Assembly: GCF_001514195.1 (NCBI RefSeq)
Contig: NZ_KQ948736.1
Location: 749,328-813,327 of the forward strand
Source of the DNA: Streptomyces griseorubiginosus
Lineage (GTDB): Bacteria; Actinomycetota; Actinomycetes; Streptomycetales; Streptomycetaceae
Direction: 5' to 3'
DNA length: 64,000 bases
The first letter of the stretch is position 1. The number at the start of each line of letters is the position of its first letter. Position numbers and translations under genes: made by a program. Of the stretch, positions 42,662-51,345 are shown piece after piece. The notes beneath the pieces are model-generated. The model saw only the letters and a program-made list of their open reading frames with translations. It made no database searches and was not told the origin of the DNA.

Positions 42662-43552
42662 ATGAGCAGTCTCCCCAAGATCGCCTGGATAGGCCTCGGC
42701 ATCATGGGCTCCCCCATGTCCGAGAACCTGGTCAAGGCGGGTTACGACGTCACGGGCTACACCCTGGAGCAGGACAAGCTGGACCGGCTGGCCGCCGCCG
42801 GTGGCACCGCGGCCGCCTCGATCGCCGAGGCCGTGCGCGACGCCGATGTCATCATCACGATGGTGCCCGCGTCCCCGCAGGTCGAGGCCATCGCCTACGG
42901 CCCGGACGGCATCCTCGCCCACGCCCGCCCCGGCGCCCTGCTGATCGACATGTCCTCGATCACCCCGCAGACCTCGGTGGACCTCGCGAAGGCCGCCGCC
43001 GAGAAGGGCGTCCGGGTCCTGGACGCGCCCGTCTCCGGCGGTGAGGCCGGAGCGATCGAGGCCGTGCTGTCCATCATGGTCGGCGGCGAGCAGGCCGACT
43101 TCGACGAGGCCGAGCCGGTCTTCGAGGCGCTGGGCAAGACCATCGTGCTGTGCGGTCCGCACGGCTCGGGGCAGACCGTGAAGGCCGCGAACCAGCTGAT
43201 CGTCGCCGTGAACATCCAGGCGTGCGCCGAGGCCGTGGTCTTCCTGGAGAAGTCGGGCGTGAACCTGAAGGCCGCGCTGGACGTCCTGAACGGCGGTCTC
43301 GCCGGCTCGACCGTGCTGACCCGCAAGAAGGACAACTTCCTCCAGCGCGACTTCAAGCCGGGCTTCCGGATCGACCTGCACCACAAGGACATGGGCATCG
43401 TCACCGACGCCGCCCGCACCGTCGGCGCGGCCCTGCCGGTCGGCGCCGTGGTCGCCCAACTGGTCGCGAGCCTCAGGGCACAGGGCGACGGCGGCCTGGA
43501 CCACTCGGCGCTGCTGCGGGCCGTGGAGCGCCTGTCCGGCGCCCAGGTCTGA
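42662..43552 (+). CDS. glxR: Tartronate semialdehyde reductase (2-hydroxy-3-oxopropionate reductase)
   Basis: A 296-aa beta-hydroxyacid dehydrogenase. Rossmann start KIAWIGLGIMGSPMSENLVKAGYDVTGY (GxGxMGxxM), substrate loop APVSGGEAGAIEAVLSIMVGG, catalytic Lys in GSGQTVKAANQLIVAVN and the C-terminal FKPGFRIDLHHKDMGI are all present. It reduces tartronate semialdehyde to glycerate with NAD(P)H. It is second in the hyi-glxR operon and faces gcl. Confidence 0.95.
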   Translation: MSSLPKIAWIGLGIMGSPMSENLVKAGYDVTGYTLEQDKLDRLAAAGGTAAASIAEAVRDADVIITMVPASPQVEAIAYGPDGILAHARPGALLIDMSSITPQTSVDLAKAAAEKGVRVLDAPVSGGEAGAIEAVLSIMVGGEQADFDEAEPVFEALGKTIVLCGPHGSGQTVKAANQLIVAVNIQACAEAVVFLEKSGVNLKAALDVLNGGLAGSTVLTRKKDNFLQRDFKPGFRIDLHHKDMGIVTDAARTVGAALPVGAVVAQLVASLRAQGDGGLDHSALLRAVERLSGAQV

Positions 43553-43566
43553 CACCCCCTTAGACC

Positions 43567-43624
43567 CCGGGCGGCGCCCTCGCCGACATCTGTCCTGTCG
43601 CGCCCAGGCGGTGGCGCCGCCCGG
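43567..43624. terminator. Terminator-like hairpin after glxR
   Basis: CCGGGCGGCGCC pairs with GGCGCCGCCCGG (12 bp) across a 34-nt loop, starting 15 bp after the glxR stop. It has no U-run, as usual in Streptomyces. Confidence 0.7.
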
Positions 43625-43880
43625 TACCAACCTCTTGTGAGACTCCCTGCCCTGACGCACCGGCGACCCGGATGAGGGGTGGTCGCCCGGTGACGGGCGG
43701 GGCAGGGAACGGACCGCGGCGGTGTGCGAGCCAGTGCGGTGGTGAAGGCGCCGGGATCTTCTTCTTCGACCTGAGGGAAGGGGGTCTGCCGGTTCCGTCG
43801 CTACCGCCGCGGTCCCTGCGCGAGACATGGCATGTGCCGTGTCCCGCGCGTTTGTGCGTTCAGGTGCGTCGTGGCTGGTC

Positions 43881-43959
43881 GCGCAGTTCCCCGCGCCCCT
43901 GGGTGGGTGCAGCTAGACATGCTTTGACTGAACCCACTCAGGGGCGCGGGGAACTGCGC
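43881..43959. repeat. Long inverted repeat of a common Streptomyces intergenic type
   Basis: Arms 43881-43908 and 43932-43959 are 28 bp with one mismatch, separated by 23 bp. The core is GCGCAGTTCCCCGCGCC. I recall this palindrome as very frequent between convergent Streptomyces genes. Confidence 0.9.
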
Positions 43960-44133
43960 CACAAGCCCCCACCGAGCCGCAGCCGAACTCAAACCTCAAA
44001 TCAACCTCTGAACACAGCTCAGGGGGCTTCAACTCACCCCCGCCCCGGGCACATTCTCATCACGTGAGGTTCGCCGGCACGGGGGCGGCGAGCCACACGA
44101 CGGGGGACGGCTTCGGGGGAGCCGGGCACGGGA

Positions 44134-44168
44134 AAGGGCGGTCCGACCATCACGGTGGGACCGCCCTT
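44134..44168. terminator. Terminator hairpin after gcl
   Basis: AAGGGCGGTCC and GGACCGCCCTT (11 bp) with a 13-nt loop, 17 bp beyond the gcl stop. Confidence 0.85.
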
Positions 44169-44184
44169 CAGCCGTGCGCGGCTG

Positions 44185-45969
<1,785 letters not shown>

Positions 45970-46056
45970 CGAGTACTCCTGCTTCGACTGCTTCAACTGT
46001 GTCGGCTGTCGGATGCGTACTCCCGTCGCGCCCCGCGGTGAGCACTTCCGCAGTAC

Positions 46057-46123
46057 TTCCACAATGCGGAATCTATTTTCTACTATCTGGAAGCAATGTA
46101 GGTCGGTGGGTGAAGACCGTCAA
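46057..46123 (-). promoter_or_regulatory. gcl promoter with two proposed AllR boxes
   Basis: Read toward gcl: TTGACG (46118-46123), a 17-bp spacer, TACATT (46095-46100), then box TTCCAGATAGTAGAA (46078-46092, minus strand) and box TTCCGCATTGTGGAA (46057-46071, minus strand), 21 bp apart. The first box starts 2 bp after the -10. Confidence 0.78.
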
Positions 46124-46157
46124 GAGGCGGACAACGGGCCGGGTCCTGGAGGACGAT

Positions 46158-46913
46158 GTGGCCATGTCCGAGAGCGTGCCGGTGCGCTGTCCGGCCTGTC
46201 GCCGGGAGCACCTCTACGCGGCGCCGACGTACCCGTGCGTGTGCGGCGCCCCGATCTCGCCACCGCTGGAGCCGGGGGCGCGTGCGGTGACGCATCAGGT
46301 GTGGGAAGAGGCCTGGGTCACCGTGGAGTGCGCGCTGTGCGGCCGCCGGTCGGAGTGGCCGCACCCGGAACTGGGGTGCGCGTGCGGGACGGTGCTGCGG
46401 ATCGCGGTGACGGCGGACGTACCCGCTGCCGCGGAGAGTCCCGTCTCCGCGGGGAGTCCCGCACCCGCCGAGACCCCCACGGACAGGTCTCTCTCCGCAG
46501 GGAGGCCCACACCCTCCGAGATCCCCGCTGCTCCCCCGCGCCGCGCCTTCCAGCCCATCACGATCCGCACGGCGCGCGACGCGGTGACCGTGGCCGCGCT
46601 GTACCTGCGCTGGCTCGGCTACCAGGACATCCGGCGGGCGGACCAGCGCCCGCCGTCCGGCATCGGTCTCGCCGCGCGCGGCCTGCTCGCCCAGGTGGAC
46701 CCGACGGTACGGCCCGCCTCACCGCGGGACGTGGAGTGCCTGTGGCTGACGGCCATGACGGAGTCCGCGCACTGCGTCTACTTCTCCCTGGCCGGCTACA
46801 CCACGGAGGCCCGCGCCCGCGCGGACACCCTGGGAGTCCCCCTGTTCGTCCTGGACCTGACGGGCACCCCGCAGCCGGTGAACGCCCTGGCCGACGAGTT
46901 GGGCACCACCTGA
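46158..46913 (+). CDS. Zinc-ribbon protein with Mrr-like restriction endonuclease-fold domain
   Basis: A 251-aa protein. Two CxxC-type zinc-ribbon units occur near the N-terminus: CPACRREHLYAAPTYPCVCG and CALCGRRSEWPHPELGCACG. After a Pro/Ala/Ser linker of about 60 residues, the C-terminal 115 residues (RTARDAVTVAALYLRWLGYQDIRRAD ... GIGLAARGLLAQVD ... VPLFVLDLTG) look like an Mrr-cat endonuclease fold. The usual catalytic Asp and QxK are not evident, so activity is doubtful. The GTG at 46158 has GGAGG at 5 bp. It is divergent from gcl. Confidence 0.75.
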   Translation: MAMSESVPVRCPACRREHLYAAPTYPCVCGAPISPPLEPGARAVTHQVWEEAWVTVECALCGRRSEWPHPELGCACGTVLRIAVTADVPAAAESPVSAGSPAPAETPTDRSLSAGRPTPSEIPAAPPRRAFQPITIRTARDAVTVAALYLRWLGYQDIRRADQRPPSGIGLAARGLLAQVDPTVRPASPRDVECLWLTAMTESAHCVYFSLAGYTTEARARADTLGVPLFVLDLTGTPQPVNALADELGTT

Positions 46914-46923
46914 CCGGCCCGCC

Positions 46924-48510
46924 CTACCCCTCCCCGTACGCCTCCCGCAGCTCCACCTTCCGCACCTTGCCCGACACCGTCATCGGGAAGGCCTCCAGGA
47001 TCCGCAGCCGGCTCGGGATCTTGTAGTGGGCCAGGCGGCCCTCGCAGAAGGCGCGCAGTTCCTCGAGGCTCGGCGGGGTCGCCGGGTCGCGGGGGATCAC
47101 GCAGGCCAGCACCTCCTCGCCGTAGCGCTCGTGAGGGACGCCGACGACCTGGACGTCCGCGATCTTCGGGTGGCCGTAGAGGAACTCCTCGATCTCGCGC
47201 GGGTAGATGTTCTCGCCACCCCGGATGATCATGTCCTTGATGCGTCCGACGATCTCGACGTACCCGTCCTCACGCATCGTCGCCAGGTCACCGGTGTGCA
47301 TCCAGCGCCCCGCGTCGACGGCCTCCGCGGTCTTCTCGGGCTCGTTCCAGTAACCGAGCATCACGCTGTAGCCCCGGGTGCACAACTCCCCCGCCGCGCC
47401 CCGGGGCTGGGTGACCCCGGTCGCCGGGTCCACGACCTTGACCTCGATGTGCGGCAGGACGCGGCCGACCGTGCCCGTGCGGTGTTCGAGGTCGTCGTCC
47501 CTGCGGGTCTGGAGCGAGACCGGGGAGGTCTCCGTCATGCCGTAGCAGATGGACACCTCCGCCATGTGCATCTCGGCGACCACTCGCTTCATCACCTCCA
47601 CCGGACAGGGCGAGCCCGCCATGATCCCGGTGCGCAGCGAGGACAGGTCGTAGGACGCGAAGTCGGGGAGGTTCAGCTCCGCGATGAACATGGTCGGGAC
47701 GCCGTAGAGCGAGGTGCAGCGCTCCTGCTGGACCGCGCGCAGGGTGGCCGCCGGGTCGAAGGACGGGGCCGGGATCACCATGCAGGCGCCGTGCGAGGTC
47801 GCCGCCAGGTTGCCCATCACCATGCCGAAGCAGTGGTAGAACGGCACCGGGATGCAGATCCGGTCCTGCTCGGTGTAGGCGATCAACTCACCCACGAAAT
47901 AACCGTTGTTGAGGATGTTGTGGTGAGAGAGGGTGGCCCCCTTGGGGAAGCCCGTCGTGCCCGAGGTGTACTGGATGTTGATGGGGTCGTCGCAGGACAG
48001 CTCCGGGAACTCCGGTTCCGCGACGGCCCGTTCGAGCAGGGCCCGCCAGCTCGGGTCGCCGATGTAGACGACCTCCCGCAGCTCACGGCACCGGCCCCGC
48101 ACTTCGTCGACCATCGCCCGGTAGTCGCTGCTCTTGTGGCTCAGCGAGGCGAACAGCAGGGAGATGCCCGCCTGGTTGAGGACGTACTCGACCTCGTGGG
48201 TGCGGTACGCCGGGTTGATGTTGACCATGATCGCGCCGATGCGGGCGGTGGCGTACTGGACCAGCGTCCACTCGGGGCAGTTGACCGCCCAGATGCCCAC
48301 CCGGTCGCCCTTCACCACCCCGGCACCGAGCAGCGCCCGCGCCAGCTCGTCGACGTCGGAGCCGAACTGCGCGTAGGTCCACCGCCGTCCGGACGGCACG
48401 TCCACCAGGGCCTCACGGTCCGGCCAGGTGGCCACCGCCCGGTCGAGGTTGGCGCCGATGGTGTCGCCGAGCAGCGCGGTCGTGCTCACGCCGTGCGTGT
48501 ACGAGTTCAC
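46924..48510 (-). CDS. Acyl-CoA synthetase (AMP-binding, FadD type)
   Basis: A 528-aa adenylate-forming enzyme. A3 motif YTSGTTGFPKGATLSH, A5 CYGMTETSPVS, A7 HTGDLATMREDGYVEIVGR and the C-terminal A10 Lys in PMTVSGKVRKVEL are intact. It activates a fatty or aryl acid to its CoA ester by way of an acyl-adenylate. Its GTG start with GAGGAGG lies within a short tandem repeat that duplicates the end of the upstream synthetase gene. It is 43 bp downstream of that gene, so it is co-transcribed with it. Confidence 0.93.
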   Translation of the reverse strand: MNSYTHGVSTTALLGDTIGANLDRAVATWPDREALVDVPSGRRWTYAQFGSDVDELARALLGAGVVKGDRVGIWAVNCPEWTLVQYATARIGAIMVNINPAYRTHEVEYVLNQAGISLLFASLSHKSSDYRAMVDEVRGRCRELREVVYIGDPSWRALLERAVAEPEFPELSCDDPINIQYTSGTTGFPKGATLSHHNILNNGYFVGELIAYTEQDRICIPVPFYHCFGMVMGNLAATSHGACMVIPAPSFDPAATLRAVQQERCTSLYGVPTMFIAELNLPDFASYDLSSLRTGIMAGSPCPVEVMKRVVAEMHMAEVSICYGMTETSPVSLQTRRDDDLEHRTGTVGRVLPHIEVKVVDPATGVTQPRGAAGELCTRGYSVMLGYWNEPEKTAEAVDAGRWMHTGDLATMREDGYVEIVGRIKDMIIRGGENIYPREIEEFLYGHPKIADVQVVGVPHERYGEEVLACVIPRDPATPPSLEELRAFCEGRLAHYKIPSRLRILEAFPMTVSGKVRKVELREAYGEG

Positions 48511-48571
48511 CGGAAGTCCTCCTCACAGCTCACCGGAAGTCCCCCTCGCGGATTCACCGGAAGTCCTCCTC
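48507..48571. repeat. Three tandem copies of an 18-bp element spanning stop and start
   Basis: TCACCGGAAGTCCTCCTC starts at 48507 and 48554, with one variant at 48530 (one base different); the spacing is 23 and 24 bp. On the minus strand the copy at 48554 is the end of the upstream synthetase (EEDFR-stop) and the copy at 48507 is the ribosome site and GTG start of the downstream one. Confidence 0.9.
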
Positions 48572-50221
48572 GCGGTACTCGGCGTCCGAGCCGGCGGCCG
48601 TGGCCTCCCGCAGCTCGATCCGGCGGATCTTTCCGGAGACGGTCTTCGGCAGGGCGCCGAACTCCAGCCGCCGGATCCGCTTGTAGGGCGCCAGCGTCTG
48701 ACGGGAGTGCTCGAAGAGCACCTTGGCCGTGTCCGGGCCGGGCTCCCAGCCCGCCGCCAGCACCACGTACGCCTTCGGGACCGCGAGCCGCAGCTCGTCC
48801 GGCGCGGGCACCACGGCCGCCTCGGCCACCGCCTCGTGCTCCAGGAGCGCGCTCTCCAGCTCGAAGGGGCTGATCTTGTAGTCGGAGGCCTTGAACACGT
48901 CGTCGCTGCGACCGATGTAGGTCAGGTAGCCGTCCTCGTCCCGGGACGCGACGTCCCCGGTGCGGTAGTAGCCGCCGGCCATCGCCTCCGCCGTACGGTC
49001 CGGGTCGCCGTGGTAGCCGGTCATCAGGCCGACCGGCCGGGCCGACAGGTCCAGCGCGATCTCGCCCTCGGCCGCGCCGGGCGCGCCGGACACCGGGTCG
49101 AGGAGTTCCACCCTGTAGCCGGGGCTGGGGCGGCCCATGGAGCCGGTCTTCAGGACCTGTCCGGGGCTGTTGGAGACCTGCACGGCGGTCTCGGTCTGGC
49201 CGAAGCCGTCCCGGATGGTGATGCCCCAGGCCCGCCGGACCTGCTCGATCACCTCGGGGTTGAGCGGCTCGCCGGCCGCGACCACCTCCCGCGGCGGGGT
49301 GCGCAGCTGGGTCAGGTCGGCCTGGATGAGCATGCGCCAGACGGTCGGCGGGGCGCAGAAGGTGGTGACGCCCGCCCGGTCCATCTCGGCCATCAGACGG
49401 GCCGCGTCGAAGCGCGTGTAGTTGTGGATGAAGACGGTCGCCTCGGCGTTCCAGGGCGCGAACAGATTGGACCAGGCGTGCTTGGCCCAGCCGGGCGAGG
49501 AGATGTTCAGGTGCACGTCTCCGGGCTTGAGGCCGATCCAGTACATGGTCGCCAGGTGCCCGATCGGGTACGAGGTGTGCGTGTGCTCGACGAGCTTGGG
49601 CCGGGCCGTCGTCCCGGAGGTGAAGTAGAGCATCAGCGGGTCGTCGGAGAGGGTGGGGCCGTCGGGCAGGAACTCCGCGGAGGCCGCGTAGGCGTCCTCG
49701 TACGGCTGCCAGCCCTCCGGTACGCCGCCCACCGCGATGCGGGTGTAGTCGCCGGGCACGTCGTCGAACTTTCCGGTGTCCTCGGCCCGGACCAGCACGT
49801 GCCGCACCCGGCCGCGCTCGACGCGGTCCCGCAGGTCGGCGGGGCCGAGCAGCGGGGTCGCCGGGATGACGACGGCCCGCAGCTTCATCGCGGCGAGGGC
49901 CGTCTCCCACAGCTCGGTCTGGTTGCCCAGCATGACGAGAATGCGGTCCTCGGCCTCCACCCCGCGCTCGCGCAGCAGGTTGGCGACCCGGTCGGAGCGC
50001 TCGGCCATCTCGGCGAAGGAGAGCCGGACCTCGCCGCCGTCCTCCTCGACGATGTGCAGGGCGGTGCGGTCGTTGCCGCGCGCGATGACGTCGAACCAGT
50101 CGAGCGCCCAGTTGAAGTGCCGCGGGCGGGGCCAGTCGAAGCCCTCGTACGCGGTGGCGTAGTCCTCGCGGTGCGCCAGCAGGAAGTCCCGCGCCCCGCG
50201 GAAGTCCTCCGTAGCCGTCAT
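48554..50221 (-). CDS. Acyl-CoA synthetase (AMP-binding, medium-chain ACSM type)
   Basis: A 555-aa synthetase. A3 motif YFTSGTTARPKLVEHTH, A5 DGFGQTETAVQV, A7 YRTGDVASRDEDGYLTYIGRSDDVFKASDYKISPFE and the A10 Lys in PKTVSGKIRRIEL. The sequence HAWSNLFAPWNAEATVFIHNY is typical of the medium-chain/benzoate-like (ACSM) type. Begins with an ATG after GAGGAGGACGAGAG. First gene of a two-synthetase operon and divergent from a GAF-LuxR regulator that probably controls it. Confidence 0.93.
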   Translation of the reverse strand: MTATEDFRGARDFLLAHREDYATAYEGFDWPRPRHFNWALDWFDVIARGNDRTALHIVEEDGGEVRLSFAEMAERSDRVANLLRERGVEAEDRILVMLGNQTELWETALAAMKLRAVVIPATPLLGPADLRDRVERGRVRHVLVRAEDTGKFDDVPGDYTRIAVGGVPEGWQPYEDAYAASAEFLPDGPTLSDDPLMLYFTSGTTARPKLVEHTHTSYPIGHLATMYWIGLKPGDVHLNISSPGWAKHAWSNLFAPWNAEATVFIHNYTRFDAARLMAEMDRAGVTTFCAPPTVWRMLIQADLTQLRTPPREVVAAGEPLNPEVIEQVRRAWGITIRDGFGQTETAVQVSNSPGQVLKTGSMGRPSPGYRVELLDPVSGAPGAAEGEIALDLSARPVGLMTGYHGDPDRTAEAMAGGYYRTGDVASRDEDGYLTYIGRSDDVFKASDYKISPFELESALLEHEAVAEAAVVPAPDELRLAVPKAYVVLAAGWEPGPDTAKVLFEHSRQTLAPYKRIRRLEFGALPKTVSGKIRRIELREATAAGSDAEYREEDFR

Positions 50222-50323
50222 CTCTCGTCCTCCTCGTCCCGGACCACTCGTCCCGGACTCCTCGTGCCGGACTGTTGCCGGGCGGCTCTCTGCCATCGTG
50301 TAATCCGTGATGTGGGTCTCACT

Positions 50324-50339
50324 ACCCCCGAACGGGGGT
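50324..50339. promoter_or_regulatory. Palindrome ACCCCCGAACGGGGGT between synthetase and LuxR gene
   Basis: A perfect 16-bp inverted repeat in the 144-bp divergent gap, 26 bp upstream of the GTG at 50366. It is a candidate operator, or the base of a leader hairpin. Confidence 0.65.
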
Positions 50340-50365
50340 GTGTGCCGCAGTGGAGGGACGAACAG

Positions 50366-51196
50366 GTGACAGTCGACGCGGCCGGTGCGGTGGAGATCCG
50401 GCGTGCACTTGTGCGGCTGCGGCGCACGACGGGCCTTCCGGTCGCCTTCGGGGGCCTGGTGGAGGCCGGCCGGCCGCGGATGCGGATCAGCGAACTGAGC
50501 GGCACGGCCACCACCTCGCTGCTGGCGCTCGCGGTGACCTCGGGCAACGGCCTGGGCGGCAAGACCGTGGCGCTGGCCCGCCCGTGCGCCGTGGCCGACT
50601 ACTCCGTGTCCCGGCAGATCAGCCACGAGTACGACGCCGCGGTCGCCGCCGAGGGCCTGCGCTCGGTGCTCGCCGTGCCGGTGGTGGTACGGCGCCGGGT
50701 GCGGGGCGTGCTCTACGGCGCCCTGCGCGACGCCCGGCCGCTGGGCGACCGGACGATGGCGGCGGCGGTGGACGCGGCACGGGACGTCGAGCAGGCGCTG
50801 GTCGTCGGCGACGAGGCCAGGGACGTGCTGGCGGCGGCGCGGGCCGAGCCGCCGCCGGGCGACAGCTCCGGCTGGGAGCAGGTACGGGAGGCGCACGCGG
50901 CGCTGCGGGCGCTGGCCCCGCGGATCACCGACCCGGCGCTCAGGACCGAGCTGCTGGACGCGTGCGCCCTGCTGACTCCGGCGCCCGCGTCCCCGGCGGG
51001 GGTCGCGCTGGCCCCGCGCGAGCTGGACGTCCTGGCGTGTGTGGCGGCCGGTGCGACGAACGCCGTGGCGGCGGCCCGGCTGGGGGTGAGCGCCGAGACG
51101 GTCAAGGCGTACCTGAGGTCGGCCATGCGGAAGCTGTGCGCCCGTACCCGGGGCGAGGCGGTCGCGGCCGCGCGCCGGGCGGGGCTGCTCCCGTAA
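50366..51196 (+). CDS. GAF-domain LuxR-family regulator
   Basis: A 276-aa protein. The N-terminal 160 residues resemble a GAF sensor (GLPVAFGGLVEAGRPRMRISELSGTATTSLLALAVTSGNGLGGKTVALARP ... LAVPVVVRRRVRGVLYG). The C-terminus is a LuxR helix-turn-helix (LAPRELDVLACVAAGATNAVAAARLGVSAETVKAYLRSAMRKL). There is no receiver domain. I chose the GTG at 50366 for its GGAGGG site; a GTG at 50342 is in frame. Divergent from the acyl-CoA synthetases, so an acid or its CoA ester may be the ligand. Confidence 0.88.
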   Translation: MTVDAAGAVEIRRALVRLRRTTGLPVAFGGLVEAGRPRMRISELSGTATTSLLALAVTSGNGLGGKTVALARPCAVADYSVSRQISHEYDAAVAAEGLRSVLAVPVVVRRRVRGVLYGALRDARPLGDRTMAAAVDAARDVEQALVVGDEARDVLAAARAEPPPGDSSGWEQVREAHAALRALAPRITDPALRTELLDACALLTPAPASPAGVALAPRELDVLACVAAGATNAVAAARLGVSAETVKAYLRSAMRKLCARTRGEAVAAARRAGLLP

Positions 51197-51345
51197 CATT
51201 CGTAGACATCTCATTCAGGTGCGGGCGCTTTGAATTTCTTGATACGTAACCGGTTGTTATCTCCCTCACCGCATCTTCCCGCCGAATTCCGCAGCACCTT
51301 GCCTAATATTGGCCAGGACACGCCACAGGGAGGGGAGCGCTGCCC

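Larger units (their letters stand above)
43553..44184. other. 632-bp gene-free gap between glxR and gcl
   Basis: The convergent ends of glxR and gcl enclose two hairpins (43567-43624 and 44134-44168) and a long inverted repeat (43881-43959). Frames between them give unstable, Pro/Arg-rich peptides. I see no gene. Confidence 0.7.

Noticed and set aside
43672..44067. 131-codon frame in the glxR-gcl gap
   Set aside because: It runs through the inverted repeat, has no ribosome site, and its peptide is of random composition.
51197..51345. Possible promoter (TAATAT at 51305-51310) for the LAL regulator
   Set aside because: No matching -35 at 16-18 bp; too weak to list as a feature.
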